Shown here: positions 1-6,798 of the stretch, piece by piece
Layout: each line of letters begins with the position of its first letter
Numbering within the stretch: position 1 is the stretch's first letter
Assembly (NCBI GenBank): GCA_009692985.1
Contig: SHYF01000039.1
Location: 1 to 11,918, forward strand
Direction: 5' to 3'
DNA: 11,918 bases
DNA from: Dehalococcoidia bacterium
GTDB taxonomy: Bacteria > Chloroflexota > Dehalococcoidia > Lucifugimonadales > SHYF01
Position numbers and translations under genes: made by a program
The notes under the pieces: model-generated
The model's input: only the letters and a program-made list of their open reading frames with translations
The model's database searches: none
What the model was told of the DNA's origin: nothing

Positions 1-43
1 GTGGCTTAGCCCCTCTGATCACCCCTTTTTCAATCACCCCAGA

Positions 44-88
44 CAAAACTTGCGCCCCTCTCAGATTCAGGTCTGGAGAGGGGCGCAA
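44..88 (-). terminator. Intrinsic terminator of the sulfite reductase operon
   Basis: A perfect 12-bp inverted repeat pairs 50-61 (TTGCGCCCCTCT) with 77-88. The stem can be extended inward by four pairs past one bulged base (62-65 with 72-75). Read on the minus strand, the stem is followed at once by GTTTTGTCT, a modest U-tract. On the plus strand no T-run follows, so it should act on minus-strand transcripts. It lies about 110 nt past the stop codon of the 122-residue gene and probably ends the sulfite reductase transcript. Confidence 0.7.
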
Positions 89-196
89 CCTTGGCATTAG
101 GTATGAGCTACCCTCTCCTACGGAGGACACATACAACAACAGCACATCGCACTGTGACCAGCCTCAACATTCCCTATAGCCATATTGCTCATCGCT

Positions 197-565
197 CTAC
201 TCCGCCTGACTTCCCATGCCAGTCCGCTGCATCTGCGCGGTAGCCAGCAGTTGCGCCAGCACCTGACGTGCCTCTGGCCGTCGCAGGTCCAGGGTGGATA
301 CTGCCACTGCCCGGTACAGAACACCCCCCGGGACTTCCGCACGAACGCTGCCGCCCTGCGGCGGCAGATCTACGCCCAGGGCGCGGGCCATATAGATGGC
401 CTGGACAACCCCCACCCGGGAGGCGTGGCATTTGGTGACAGCCCTCCCATTGTGGAGGAGAGTTGTCCCACCCTTGCCGCGTTTCAGCGTCACCTGATAA
501 TCGCTGCGCGGCCTGGAAAGCACCGTCTCAGCATAGTCCTGAGCTTGTTTTCTGCTGATAGACAT
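197..565 (-). CDS. Hypothetical protein, 122 aa, downstream of sulfite reductase
   Basis: I do not recognise the family. The ATG lies 13 nt beyond the reductase stop codon and is preceded by AGGTGAG at about 10 nt spacing, so co-transcription and translation are likely. The N-terminal 25 residues look helical (MSISRKQAQDYAETVLSRP). A strand-rich, basic stretch follows (YQVTLKRGKGGTTLLHNGRAV), then a segment around Cys47-His48, and a helical C-terminus (residues 93-115) ending polar. There is no signal peptide, membrane segment or metal-binding Cys pair; Cys47 is the only cysteine. Position suggests a small soluble partner of the reductase, for example in maturation or electron supply, but nothing in the sequence proves it. 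Other frames across this stretch are open only because of high GC. This frame is preferred for its ribosome-binding site, tight linkage and the downstream terminator. Confidence 0.65.
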   Translation of the reverse strand: MSISRKQAQDYAETVLSRPRSDYQVTLKRGKGGTTLLHNGRAVTKCHASRVGVVQAIYMARALGVDLPPQGGSVRAEVPGGVLYRAVAVSTLDLRRPEARQVLAQLLATAQMQRTGMGSQAE

Positions 566-578
566 ATTTGCAACTCAC

Positions 579-2387
579 CTAAACGGCGCACTCTCCCTCG
601 CCACGCTCCACCTTGTAAAGGACGGTCTTGCTCCAGTCCAGGTATGTGCCGATGTTCTCACGATTCAACGGGCCGGGATCTTTATACTCAGCGGCTATGG
701 TCTCGAAGGGTGCGGTGCCCAGGCGGTCCACGAACTGGTTGAACGTCTCGCCCTCTTGCCGCTGGCCCTGGTAGAACTCCAGGAAGTGGCGTGTCACCAA
801 TGGCACTCGCTTGGCTGGCACCTTGGTCTTGACACGGTGGCCGAAGCGAGTCGCCTCAGCGTTGCCGTAGCTGCCGGCCAGAAATATCTCGTAGGCCGGA
901 ACCTGGTTGCCATCACCCTTGGTGGCAGCTCCGTGAAATCCAATGTTCGCAAGGTGGTGCCTGGCGCAGCCGTTGGGGCAGCCGCTGATCTTCACGTGCA
1001 GAGACTTCACCAGCGGATCCTCTATTCTCATCTCCTCCAGCGTCTCGCTCACAGCCTTTCCCAGGCCCATGGATGATGTTATGCCCAGCTTGCAGCTATC
1101 GGTCCCGGGGCACGACACCACGTCGGTAATCTCCTGAGCGCCAGCCTCCCCAAGTCCAGTCGCCTTTAGCTCTTCCCAGACCTTGTGAAGGAAACCATCT
1201 GGAACCCAGCGGAATACTAAATTTTGCTCCGTTGTGGTGCGGACACGGCTGCCAGCGTACTCCCGGGCTATGCGGGCCAATACAGGGAACTGGGGTGACT
1301 GGATGTCACCCAGAGGCAGCTTGACCCATACACAGTTGTATCCTTCTTGCTTCTGAGGCCGCACGTTGCTGTCAAGCCACCGCTGGTACTCGCGCCCGTG
1401 GTGTCCGTTACCGGACTTCAATGGAGCAAGCGGCGCGTCCAAGTGCTCGTCCGGAACCTCCATAAGTGGAGTCGGATCATAGGACTTGCTGGCCCATTTA
1501 TGCTTCAGCTCCTGCTCCACCTCTTCCCGGAAGGCGTCAATGCCGATGCGATCAATGTAGAACTTGATGCGGGCCTTGGCCTTGTTCTTTCGCAGCTCAT
1601 CGGTGCGGTTGAATATGCGGATGACCGCTTCACTAATCCTGAGGTACTCATCCACAGGCACGAAGTCGTAGAGGGTATAGGCTATGCGGGGCATGATGGC
1701 AGTCCCACCGCCTGCCAGCATCTGGAAGCCCCGCTGCTCCACACCGTTCTTGTCCGTGCGAATCTTGGGTATGAAGCCTAGGTCATGAATAGCTGTAACC
1801 ACGCAGTCCTCGGCGCAACTGGCAAAAGCCACCTTGAACTTCCGCGGCATTTTCTGGCTATATGGGTGGCGCACAAACCACCGGGCAAAGGCGGCCAGGT
1901 AAGGCGTAACGTAGAAAGGTTCGTCAGGGGTAACGCCCGCGAGGGGGCAGCCCACCACATTCCGAACAGTGTTGCCACACGCCTCGCGACTGGTCAGCCC
2001 CACTTCACCCTGCATTCGCATCATGGCGGGCATATCTTCCAGCTTGATAAAGTGGATCTGGATGTTCTCCCTGGTTGTGACGTGGCCCTTCTTGAGCGGA
2101 ACGTACCGCTCCACAATCTGGCCTATCACATCCAGCTCGTCGGCAGTCAGCCCACCGAAAGGTATCTTGATGCGCTGCATCTGAACGTCGGGCTGGCGCT
2201 GACCGTAGACGCCCTGGAGCAGCCGGAACTTGGTAAAGTCATCTGGGTTCTCGTACCCTCCCGCAAGGAATCGCTGCGCCTCTTTCTCAAAACTGTCTAT
2301 CTCTTCCGGCAGGTACGGAATGACACCATTGGAGTAGTCCAGTTTGGCCTTCTCCTCTATGGTCGGGTCTACATTCGTTATGGTCAT
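579..2387 (-). CDS. Ferredoxin-type sulfite (or nitrite) reductase, siroheme/4Fe-4S
   Basis: This cytoplasmic enzyme carries out a six-electron reduction, probably sulfite to sulfide for cysteine synthesis. Numbering from an upstream GTG at 2399 gives 606 residues. The duplicated fold shows as two related halves: TTRENIQIHF near 108-117 and TTTEQNLVFRW near 388-398. The ligands of the 4Fe-4S/siroheme centre are Cys430-X5-Cys436 (SCPGTDSCKLG) and Cys474-X3-Cys478 (SGCPNGC), a pattern typical of assimilatory SiR/NirA proteins. There is no flavin or NADPH domain, so the donor is probably ferredoxin. I place the start at ATG 2387 (602 aa): AGGAGTGGGG lies just upstream, whereas it abuts or overlaps the GTG at 2399. 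Sulfite and nitrite reductases cannot be separated safely by these motifs. The Cys-containing leader peptide and attenuator upstream favour sulfite. Confidence 0.93.
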   Translation of the reverse strand: MTITNVDPTIEEKAKLDYSNGVIPYLPEEIDSFEKEAQRFLAGGYENPDDFTKFRLLQGVYGQRQPDVQMQRIKIPFGGLTADELDVIGQIVERYVPLKKGHVTTRENIQIHFIKLEDMPAMMRMQGEVGLTSREACGNTVRNVVGCPLAGVTPDEPFYVTPYLAAFARWFVRHPYSQKMPRKFKVAFASCAEDCVVTAIHDLGFIPKIRTDKNGVEQRGFQMLAGGGTAIMPRIAYTLYDFVPVDEYLRISEAVIRIFNRTDELRKNKAKARIKFYIDRIGIDAFREEVEQELKHKWASKSYDPTPLMEVPDEHLDAPLAPLKSGNGHHGREYQRWLDSNVRPQKQEGYNCVWVKLPLGDIQSPQFPVLARIAREYAGSRVRTTTEQNLVFRWVPDGFLHKVWEELKATGLGEAGAQEITDVVSCPGTDSCKLGITSSMGLGKAVSETLEEMRIEDPLVKSLHVKISGCPNGCARHHLANIGFHGAATKGDGNQVPAYEIFLAGSYGNAEATRFGHRVKTKVPAKRVPLVTRHFLEFYQGQRQEGETFNQFVDRLGTAPFETIAAEYKDPGPLNRENIGTYLDWSKTVLYKVERGEGECAV

Positions 2388-2414
2388 AGCTTTCCCCACT
2401 CCTGCGTTACATAT

Positions 2415-2471
2415 AAAAAAGCGCTGCGCCCCTCGTTAGGTTGCAACACCCTGAGGGACGCAGCGCTTTTT
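2415..2471 (-). terminator. Leader terminator (attenuator hairpin) before sulfite reductase
   Basis: On the minus strand the 5' arm 2466-2453 (GCGCTGCGTCCCTC) pairs with 2434-2421 over 14 positions, including one G-U pair. An 18-nt loop separates the arms. The stem is flanked by A5 on the 5' side and followed by T6 (2420-2415), giving a textbook intrinsic terminator. The T-run ends about 27 nt before the reductase ATG, downstream of the promoter at 2552-2580, so termination here would stop the transcript before the gene. The flanking A- and T-runs also make it T-tailed on the plus strand, but no plus-strand gene ends nearby. A regulated leader terminator is therefore the better reading. Confidence 0.85.
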
Positions 2472-2492
2472 ACTTTCGTTTTGCGCTCGCCC
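2453..2492 (-). promoter_or_regulatory. Predicted antiterminator hairpin competing with the leader terminator
   Basis: On the minus strand the segment 2492-2483 (GGGCGAGCGC) can pair with 2466-2455 (GCGCTGCGTCCC). This gives ten pairs with one bulged G and one G-U pair. The second segment is the 5' arm of the terminator stem, so the two hairpins exclude each other. The first G of 2492-2483 is the last base of the leader peptide's TAG stop codon. A ribosome finishing the peptide would cover this arm, whereas one stalled at the first Cys codon would leave it free. The pairing was worked out by eye; no folding energy was calculated. Confidence 0.65.
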
Positions 2493-2542
2493 TACGGCCT
2501 ACATGTACAGACCAAGGAATATGTCTTAGGAATCCTTAACAT
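2492..2542 (-). CDS. Candidate 16-aa leader peptide with Cys-Thr-Cys (uORF)
   Basis: On the minus strand, ATG at 2542 opens a 16-codon frame, MLRIPKTYSLVCTCRP, ending in TAG at 2494-2492. Cys codons (TGT) lie at 2509-2507 and 2503-2501, four to six codons before the stop. The predicted transcription start lies within about 2-4 nt of the ATG and there is no Shine-Dalgarno sequence, so translation would be leaderless or nearly so. The position between promoter and terminator, and the Cys codons before a sulfur assimilation gene, match a control peptide for ribosome-mediated attenuation. The peptide probably has no function of its own. Two Cys codons is a weak run by the standards of enteric leader peptides, hence the moderate confidence. 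Confidence 0.6.
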   Translation of the reverse strand: MLRIPKTYSLVCTCRP

Positions 2543-2551
2543 GACAGTACG

Positions 2552-2580
2552 ACGTTAGCACGGCTCTAGCTGCTTGTCAA
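2552..2580 (-). promoter_or_regulatory. Sigma70-type promoter for the sulfite reductase operon
   Basis: On the minus strand a perfect -35 TTGACA (2580-2575) and a -10 TAACGT (2557-2552) are separated by exactly 17 bp. The predicted start is near 2544-2546, giving a leader of roughly 150 nt up to the reductase. The -10 matches the consensus at the key first, second and last bases. Confidence 0.65.
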
Positions 2581-2605
2581 GGGCACGTTGTATTCTTCGC
2601 AAAGA

Positions 2606-2634
2606 TTGACGCCACTCTGGAGAGGTGCTAGCAT
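2606..2634 (+). promoter_or_regulatory. Sigma70-type promoter for the TatD-like gene
   Basis: TTGACG (2606-2611) and TAGCAT (2629-2634) are separated by 17 bp. The predicted start near 2641 leaves a 5' leader of about 60 nt. It is back to back with the sulfite reductase promoter; the two -35 boxes are 25 bp apart, so a regulator bound between them could affect both. Confidence 0.6.
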
Positions 2635-2703
2635 CACGCCGTCCCGACAACTCGGAACTCCAAAGGTTTCCCACATAAGAAGTAACGTCCAAAGGAGGAG
2701 AAC

Positions 2704-3474
2704 ATGGCCGGATGGTTTGATTCCCACGTACACCTGGACTTCTGGAGGGTTGAAGAGGTTCCCGGAGTGATCCGTGACGCCCAGCAGGCGGGCGTGGAGA
2801 AAATACTCACCGTGGGCCGTGGAGTCATCTCCTCTGGCGCCAACGTGTGGATAGCCCAGCGCTTCGGCAACGTGCTGGCAGGCGTGGCCATCCATCCCCT
2901 TTGGCCCGACCCAATGGATGGCGCAGCCTATGACGAACTGAAGGCACTAACCCGGAACGACAAGGTGGTGGCTATAGGCGAGACAGGCATCGGCGTGGGC
3001 AGGTCGCCGGAGACAAGGGACCAGCAACGACGGAAGTTCGCCCTCTGCATTCGCCTGGGCAGGGAGACGGGCCTGCCCATTGTCATCCACAACGACCGCG
3101 AGTCTGGGGCAGACATCATAGAGGTTTTCGAGAGGGAGAAAGGGATGGAGGTGGGGGGCGTGATGCACTCCACGATGATAGACATAAACTCGGCCCGGCC
3201 CCTGTGGCAGATGGGTGTCTTCATATCAATCGGACGCCAGATCAATAACCCCGACTTCAAATACCTGGAAGAGGTTGTTCAGAAGGTGCCGGATGACAAC
3301 CTGATCATCGAGACGGACTCCGCGGGAGGAGGTACGCTGCCCCATCACCGCAACGACGCCACGCCCGCCAAGCTGCTGGAGGTGGCAGCCACTGTGGCCA
3401 AGCTACGGAACACCACCATGGACCACATCCGGGAGGTCTCGGTCCGCAACACAAATAAGCTGCTGCACCTGTAG
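2704..3474 (+). CDS. TatD-like metal-dependent hydrolase
   Basis: This is a 256-residue TIM-barrel hydrolase of the amidohydrolase superfamily. TatD-family members are metal-dependent DNases or phosphoesterases in the cytoplasm, but the substrate of this one cannot be read from the sequence. All expected metal ligands are visible: His8 and His10 (DSHVHLD), Glu93 (AIGETGI, where GEIGLD is usual), His129 (PIVIHND), His155 (VMHST) and Asp205 (IIETDSAGG). His64 lies in the usual HP motif (VAIHPLW). Residue spacing and length fit TatD. The wording around Glu93, His155 and Asp205 departs from classical TatD, so it is probably a divergent subgroup. The start is firm: AAAGGAGG lies 5 nt before the ATG. 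It has its own promoter, and a repeat element separates it from the next gene. Confidence 0.88.
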   Translation: MAGWFDSHVHLDFWRVEEVPGVIRDAQQAGVEKILTVGRGVISSGANVWIAQRFGNVLAGVAIHPLWPDPMDGAAYDELKALTRNDKVVAIGETGIGVGRSPETRDQQRRKFALCIRLGRETGLPIVIHNDRESGADIIEVFEREKGMEVGGVMHSTMIDINSARPLWQMGVFISIGRQINNPDFKYLEEVVQKVPDDNLIIETDSAGGGTLPHHRNDATPAKLLEVAATVAKLRNTTMDHIREVSVRNTNKLLHL

Positions 3475-3485
3475 CATCCAGCCAT

Positions 3486-3658
3486 CTAGCAGGCTGCTGA
3501 AAAAGGGGAGTCCAGAGGGGCGAAGCCCAGGAGCCTGCCCTGAGCAAGGCCAAAGGGGTGGGGGTCTGGGGGTATCCCCCAGATATGCTTCTCACCCCCT
3601 TCCTGGCCAGGAAGGGGGCCACGGGGATTGTCGAAAGGGATTTTCAGCAACCCGCTAG
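3486..3658 (+). repeat. MITE-like interspersed repeat, copy 1
   Basis: This 173-bp element has 18-bp terminal inverted repeats matching at 16 of 18 positions. The left end is CTAGCAGGCTGCTGAAAA (3486-3503) and the right end is its complement at 3641-3658. Both ends sit in CTAG, so a TA target duplication is possible. Inside are two strong palindromes: a 17-nt hairpin (CTGGGGG-TAT-CCCCCAG, near 3567-3582) and a perfect 24-bp palindrome at 3595-3618 centred on TGGCCA. The core is repeated at 6897-7045. It has no credible coding capacity. The features suggest a non-autonomous mobile element or an extended REP-like repeat. Confidence 0.75.
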
Positions 3659-3688
3659 TCCCGTGCCCAACATGAAAACCGCTTTCCT

Positions 3689-4405
3689 ATGCTTTTAGGC
3701 TCCCTTGACCTGCTTCTCTCCGATCCACTGGAGTTTCTCCGCGTCTTCCCTGTCATTCTGGGCACGACGGGACTCGCGCTTCTAGTCGCCATCACCATCC
3801 ACGAGTTCAGCCACGCACTGGCAGCCTACCTGCTGGGCGACCCGCTGGCCCGACGCCTGGGACGGCTAACGCTGAACCCCATACGTCACCTGGACCCGGT
3901 AGGCACTGTCTTGATGCTACTGGTGGGGTTCGGATGGGGCAAACCTGTGCCTGTCAACGCGTCGGCGCTGAAATGGGGACGCCATGGCATGGCGGCGGCG
4001 GCTGCGGCAGGGCCGCTCTCCAACCTGATTACTGCCTCTCTCCTCTCGCTGCTCATAAGGACGGGGCTCCTGGAGCTAAGCTCGCCATTTTTCTTCGACG
4101 CACCATTCGCAGCGGGGCTGCACGGCTTACTCTCCCAGATGGTAGCCATCATCATCTTCTACAACATCATACTGGCTGTTTTCAACCTGATTCCCATGTT
4201 TCCGCTGGACGGCTCGGGCGTAGCCTTGGGCCTACTGCCCACAATGGCGGCTCGGAGTTTCGCGCGCCTGGAAAGGTACGGGCCGGCTCTGCTGATGACA
4301 GTGATTGCCATTGATACATTTACTCGCATAGGCATTTTCAGTGGGATCATTGGCCCTGTGGTAAACTATATAGCACGTCTTTTGTTGAACCAGAGAATCT
4401 TTTAG
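3689..4405 (+). CDS. Site-2 protease family (M50) membrane metalloprotease
   Basis: This 238-residue integral membrane zinc protease cleaves substrates within or beside the membrane; its substrate is unknown. The zinc-binding HExxH motif is His38-Glu39-Phe40-Ser41-His42 in the first hydrophobic helix region (AITIHEFSHALAAYLLGD). The third ligand is probably Asp174 in NLIPMFPLDGSGV. An AAGPLSN motif near 106-112 is also typical of compact M50B proteins. Hydrophobic segments lie near 25-50, 70-82, 104-123, 145-170 and 200-225. There is no PDZ domain, so it belongs to the short YwhC/Rv-type group. The ATG at 3689 has no obvious ribosome-binding site and starts 31 nt after the repeat ends. The frame is closed at 3656, so no earlier ATG is possible. 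It lies 24 nt before tyrA and is likely co-transcribed with it. Confidence 0.9.
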   Translation: MLLGSLDLLLSDPLEFLRVFPVILGTTGLALLVAITIHEFSHALAAYLLGDPLARRLGRLTLNPIRHLDPVGTVLMLLVGFGWGKPVPVNASALKWGRHGMAAAAAAGPLSNLITASLLSLLIRTGLLELSSPFFFDAPFAAGLHGLLSQMVAIIIFYNIILAVFNLIPMFPLDGSGVALGLLPTMAARSFARLERYGPALLMTVIAIDTFTRIGIFSGIIGPVVNYIARLLLNQRIF

Positions 4406-4429
4406 CAGTCACATCGGCGGGAGGAAGTT

Positions 4430-5473
4430 GTGGACAAAATAGCAATAATTGGCCTGGGGCTCATCGGCGGGTCCATAGGCATGGCACTCAAACAAGCGAA
4501 CCCCCAGGGACTCCAAGTGATAGGCTATGACTCTGAGCCGGACGCGGGTAGAAAAGCAGTCAAGCGTGGCGCTGTGGACAAGGCTCCCTGGCGTCTTATA
4601 GAAGTGATCGAAGGGGCCGGCATGGTCATCATAGCCACGCCTGTGCTGTCCATCCGGGAGTCAATGGAAAACATAGCAGAGATGTTGTCTCCGGGGTGCG
4701 TGGTGACAGACACCGGCAGCACCAAGGAGGCCATCCTTGGCTGGGCCGAAGAGTTCTTTCCCAAAGAGGTCAGCTTCGTGGGCGGCCACCCCATGGCAGG
4801 CAAGGAGGCCTCAGGGATAGACAACGCGGACCCCAAGCTGTTCCAGGGGGCGCGCTACGTGATTATTCCAGGCAAGGGCGCCGACGAAAACGCCGTGAAG
4901 GCGGTGCTGGACGTGGTAGCGCTCCTGGGCGCCCGGCCATACTTCATGCACGCCCAGGAGCATGATAGCTATGTAGCCGCCGTCAGCCATCTTCCCATCC
5001 TTCTATCCGCAGCCCTGGTATCCGCCACTACCAAAAGCCCCGCCTGGCGGGACATGTCCAGGCTTGCAGCCACGGGATTCCGCGACGTGTCCCGGCTGGC
5101 CGGCGGCGACCCAGTGATGAGCTTGGACATCTGCCTGACCAATCGCGAAGGCATCCTCTACTGGCTGGGAGAGGCCATCAAGGAGCTTGCAGCGTACCGC
5201 GAGATGGTAGAAGCCTCTGTCCAACAGGAGGGCGCCGAACGGCTGGGTGAGTCGTTGTCGAAGGCGTGGGAGGCCAGGGAGACATGGCTCACCCGGTACG
5301 AGTCCAAGCTGGACGACGATGACCGACAGTCAGCCACCGCAATACCTTCGGCCAGCTCCACCATGTCCGACCTCTTCTTCGGGACCCAGCTGAAAGAGCG
5401 GTACCAGAAAATCCTTGCAAGGCAAGACAGTCCAAGCAAAGAACGCCGCCCCAGGCCGAAACAACAACCATGA
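4430..5473 (+). CDS. tyrA: Prephenate (or arogenate) dehydrogenase
   Basis: This enzyme carries out the NAD(P)-dependent oxidative decarboxylation of prephenate or arogenate, the dehydrogenase step of tyrosine synthesis. The N-terminal Rossmann fold shows IGLGLIGGSIG (residues 7-17) with Asp34 at the end of the second strand, which suggests NAD preference. Family motifs follow: DTGSTK (94-99), VGGHPMAGKEASG (117-129) and HDSYVAAVSHLP (178-189), with the conserved catalytic-region His at 120 and 187. The all-helical dimerisation domain occupies about 190-290. The final 55 residues are polar, low in complexity and basic, with no recognisable ACT domain, so feedback by tyrosine would have to use another site. 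It starts at GTG 4430 behind GGGAGGAAG. Its stop overlaps the aroA start (ATGA), indicating translational coupling. Confidence 0.95.
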   Translation: MDKIAIIGLGLIGGSIGMALKQANPQGLQVIGYDSEPDAGRKAVKRGAVDKAPWRLIEVIEGAGMVIIATPVLSIRESMENIAEMLSPGCVVTDTGSTKEAILGWAEEFFPKEVSFVGGHPMAGKEASGIDNADPKLFQGARYVIIPGKGADENAVKAVLDVVALLGARPYFMHAQEHDSYVAAVSHLPILLSAALVSATTKSPAWRDMSRLAATGFRDVSRLAGGDPVMSLDICLTNREGILYWLGEAIKELAAYREMVEASVQQEGAERLGESLSKAWEARETWLTRYESKLDDDDRQSATAIPSASSTMSDLFFGTQLKERYQKILARQDSPSKERRPRPKQQP

Positions 5474-6765
5474 AACGTTCAGTTATAGCCCCAACCTGGC
5501 TTGGCGGAACGTTATCGCCGCCGGGAGACAAGTCCATCTCCCACCGGTCCGCCATTCTCAACGCCATGGCGAAAGGAGAGGCGCTGGTAACTAACTACTC
5601 TACCGGGGGTGACTGTGAATCAACGCTCCGGTGTTTGCGGGCTTTGGGGGTCCCAATCCGCCGTATGGACCAGGAGGGTAGCCTGGTCATCCAAGGAGTG
5701 GGGCTGGACGGGTTCAGGGAACCAGACAACATTCTGAATGCGGGCAACTCCGGGACAACCATGCGCCTGCTATCCGGCCTGCTGGCGGGGCAACCATTCC
5801 TATCCATTGTCACGGGGGACGGCTCCCTGCGCTCCCGGCCAATGGACAGGATTATCAAGCCACTGCGGCTGATGGGCGCCCGAATCCAAGGCAGGGACAA
5901 CGACTCCAAGTCACCGATGGTCATCAGTGGCGGCGGCCTGCGCGGCATCGAGTACACCTTGCCCGTGGCCAGCGCCCAGCTAAAATCATGCATCACTATC
6001 GCCGCTCTTTTCGCCGAAGGCGAGACGACCCTACACCAGCCGGCCGCATCGCGCGATCACACGGAGCTGATGCTCCAGCAGATGGGAGCTACCCTGGTGC
6101 AGGACGGCTTGACAGTCAAAGTAGAGCCAGGCCATCGGCTCAACTCTCTGAACGTCAACGTACCGGCGGACATAAGCTCCGCCGCCTACTGGCTGGTGGC
6201 AGGCGTGTGCCATCCTTCGGCGCGGGTGACTGTGACAAACGTGGGCATAAACCCAACTCGCGCCGGAATCATAGATGCCCTGCTTAGCATGGGGGCACGG
6301 CTGACCATCACCAACCGACGCACTGAAGGCGGCGAAGAGGTGGGCGACATCACGGCGGAGTCCAGCGACCTCACGGGCACAGAGGTGGCCGGCGACCTAA
6401 TCCCCCGCCTTTTGGACGAGGCTCCAGTGCTGGCCCTGGCAGCCTGCTTCGCCAAGGGCACCACCGTCTTCCGGGATGCTCAGGAGCTGCGCGTCAAGGA
6501 GTCTGACAGGATCAAGACCACAGTCCAGGAGCTTTCACGCCTGGGCGCAGACATTCGGGAGACGGCGGACGGCATGGTCGTCCGTGGCACCGGGCGACTG
6601 AAGGGCGCGGTGGGCCAAAGCCACGGCGACCACCGGCTGGCCATGACCCTGGGCGTCGCTGGGCTTCTGACGCAGGGTGAAACGGAGATTCGGGGCGCTG
6701 CGGTGGCGAGCATATCCTATCCAGGCTTCTGGAACGATTTAGATAAGCTGGCAGGCGACGGCTAA
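5470..6765 (+). CDS. aroA: 3-phosphoshikimate 1-carboxyvinyltransferase (EPSP synthase), class II motifs
   Basis: This enzyme joins shikimate-3-phosphate and phosphoenolpyruvate to give EPSP, the penultimate step to chorismate. The 431-residue length is normal. Conserved active-site elements include Lys21-Ser22 and Arg26 (PGDKSISHR), NAGNSGTTMR (90-99), RPMDR (123-127), SAQLK (168-172), DEAP (316-319, catalytic Asp316), RVKESDR (341-347) and GDHRLAM (386-392). All four signature motifs described for class II EPSPS are present: GDKS, SAQLK, RDHTE (195-199) and NPTR (261-264). The Gly of the NAGT motif is kept (Gly95), and Leu100 replaces the class I Pro. The gene overlaps tyrA by 4 nt. That couples the common chorismate step to the tyrosine branch. 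Confidence 0.97.
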   Translation: MKRSVIAPTWLGGTLSPPGDKSISHRSAILNAMAKGEALVTNYSTGGDCESTLRCLRALGVPIRRMDQEGSLVIQGVGLDGFREPDNILNAGNSGTTMRLLSGLLAGQPFLSIVTGDGSLRSRPMDRIIKPLRLMGARIQGRDNDSKSPMVISGGGLRGIEYTLPVASAQLKSCITIAALFAEGETTLHQPAASRDHTELMLQQMGATLVQDGLTVKVEPGHRLNSLNVNVPADISSAAYWLVAGVCHPSARVTVTNVGINPTRAGIIDALLSMGARLTITNRRTEGGEEVGDITAESSDLTGTEVAGDLIPRLLDEAPVLALAACFAKGTTVFRDAQELRVKESDRIKTTVQELSRLGADIRETADGMVVRGTGRLKGAVGQSHGDHRLAMTLGVAGLLTQGETEIRGAAVASISYPGFWNDLDKLAGDG

Positions 6766-6798
6766 AGCAAGCCCATCTTCTCGGCCCCGTTCAAGTGG

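Noticed and set aside
185..742. Plus-strand open frame opposite the reductase 3' end and the small gene
   Set aside because: Its translation is rich in Arg, Cys and Pro with no domain, typical of an antisense shadow. The minus-strand frames have ribosome sites and operon context.
2415..2545. A metabolite riboswitch (SAM, T-box or similar) before sulfite reductase
   Set aside because: The leader is short and I see no conserved core of a known riboswitch or T-box. The micro-ORF with Cys codons explains the structure better.
1785..2558. Long plus-strand open frame (257 codons) opposite the sulfite reductase
   Set aside because: It is antisense to a clearly recognisable enzyme and has no recognisable domain. 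Its length is explained by GC-rich coding on the other strand.
3305..3622. Minus-strand frame with an ARKGVRSISGGYPQTP-like stretch, and its relative at 6809-7027
   Set aside because: Both lie across the repeat element, and the shared peptide is simply the translated repeat sequence.
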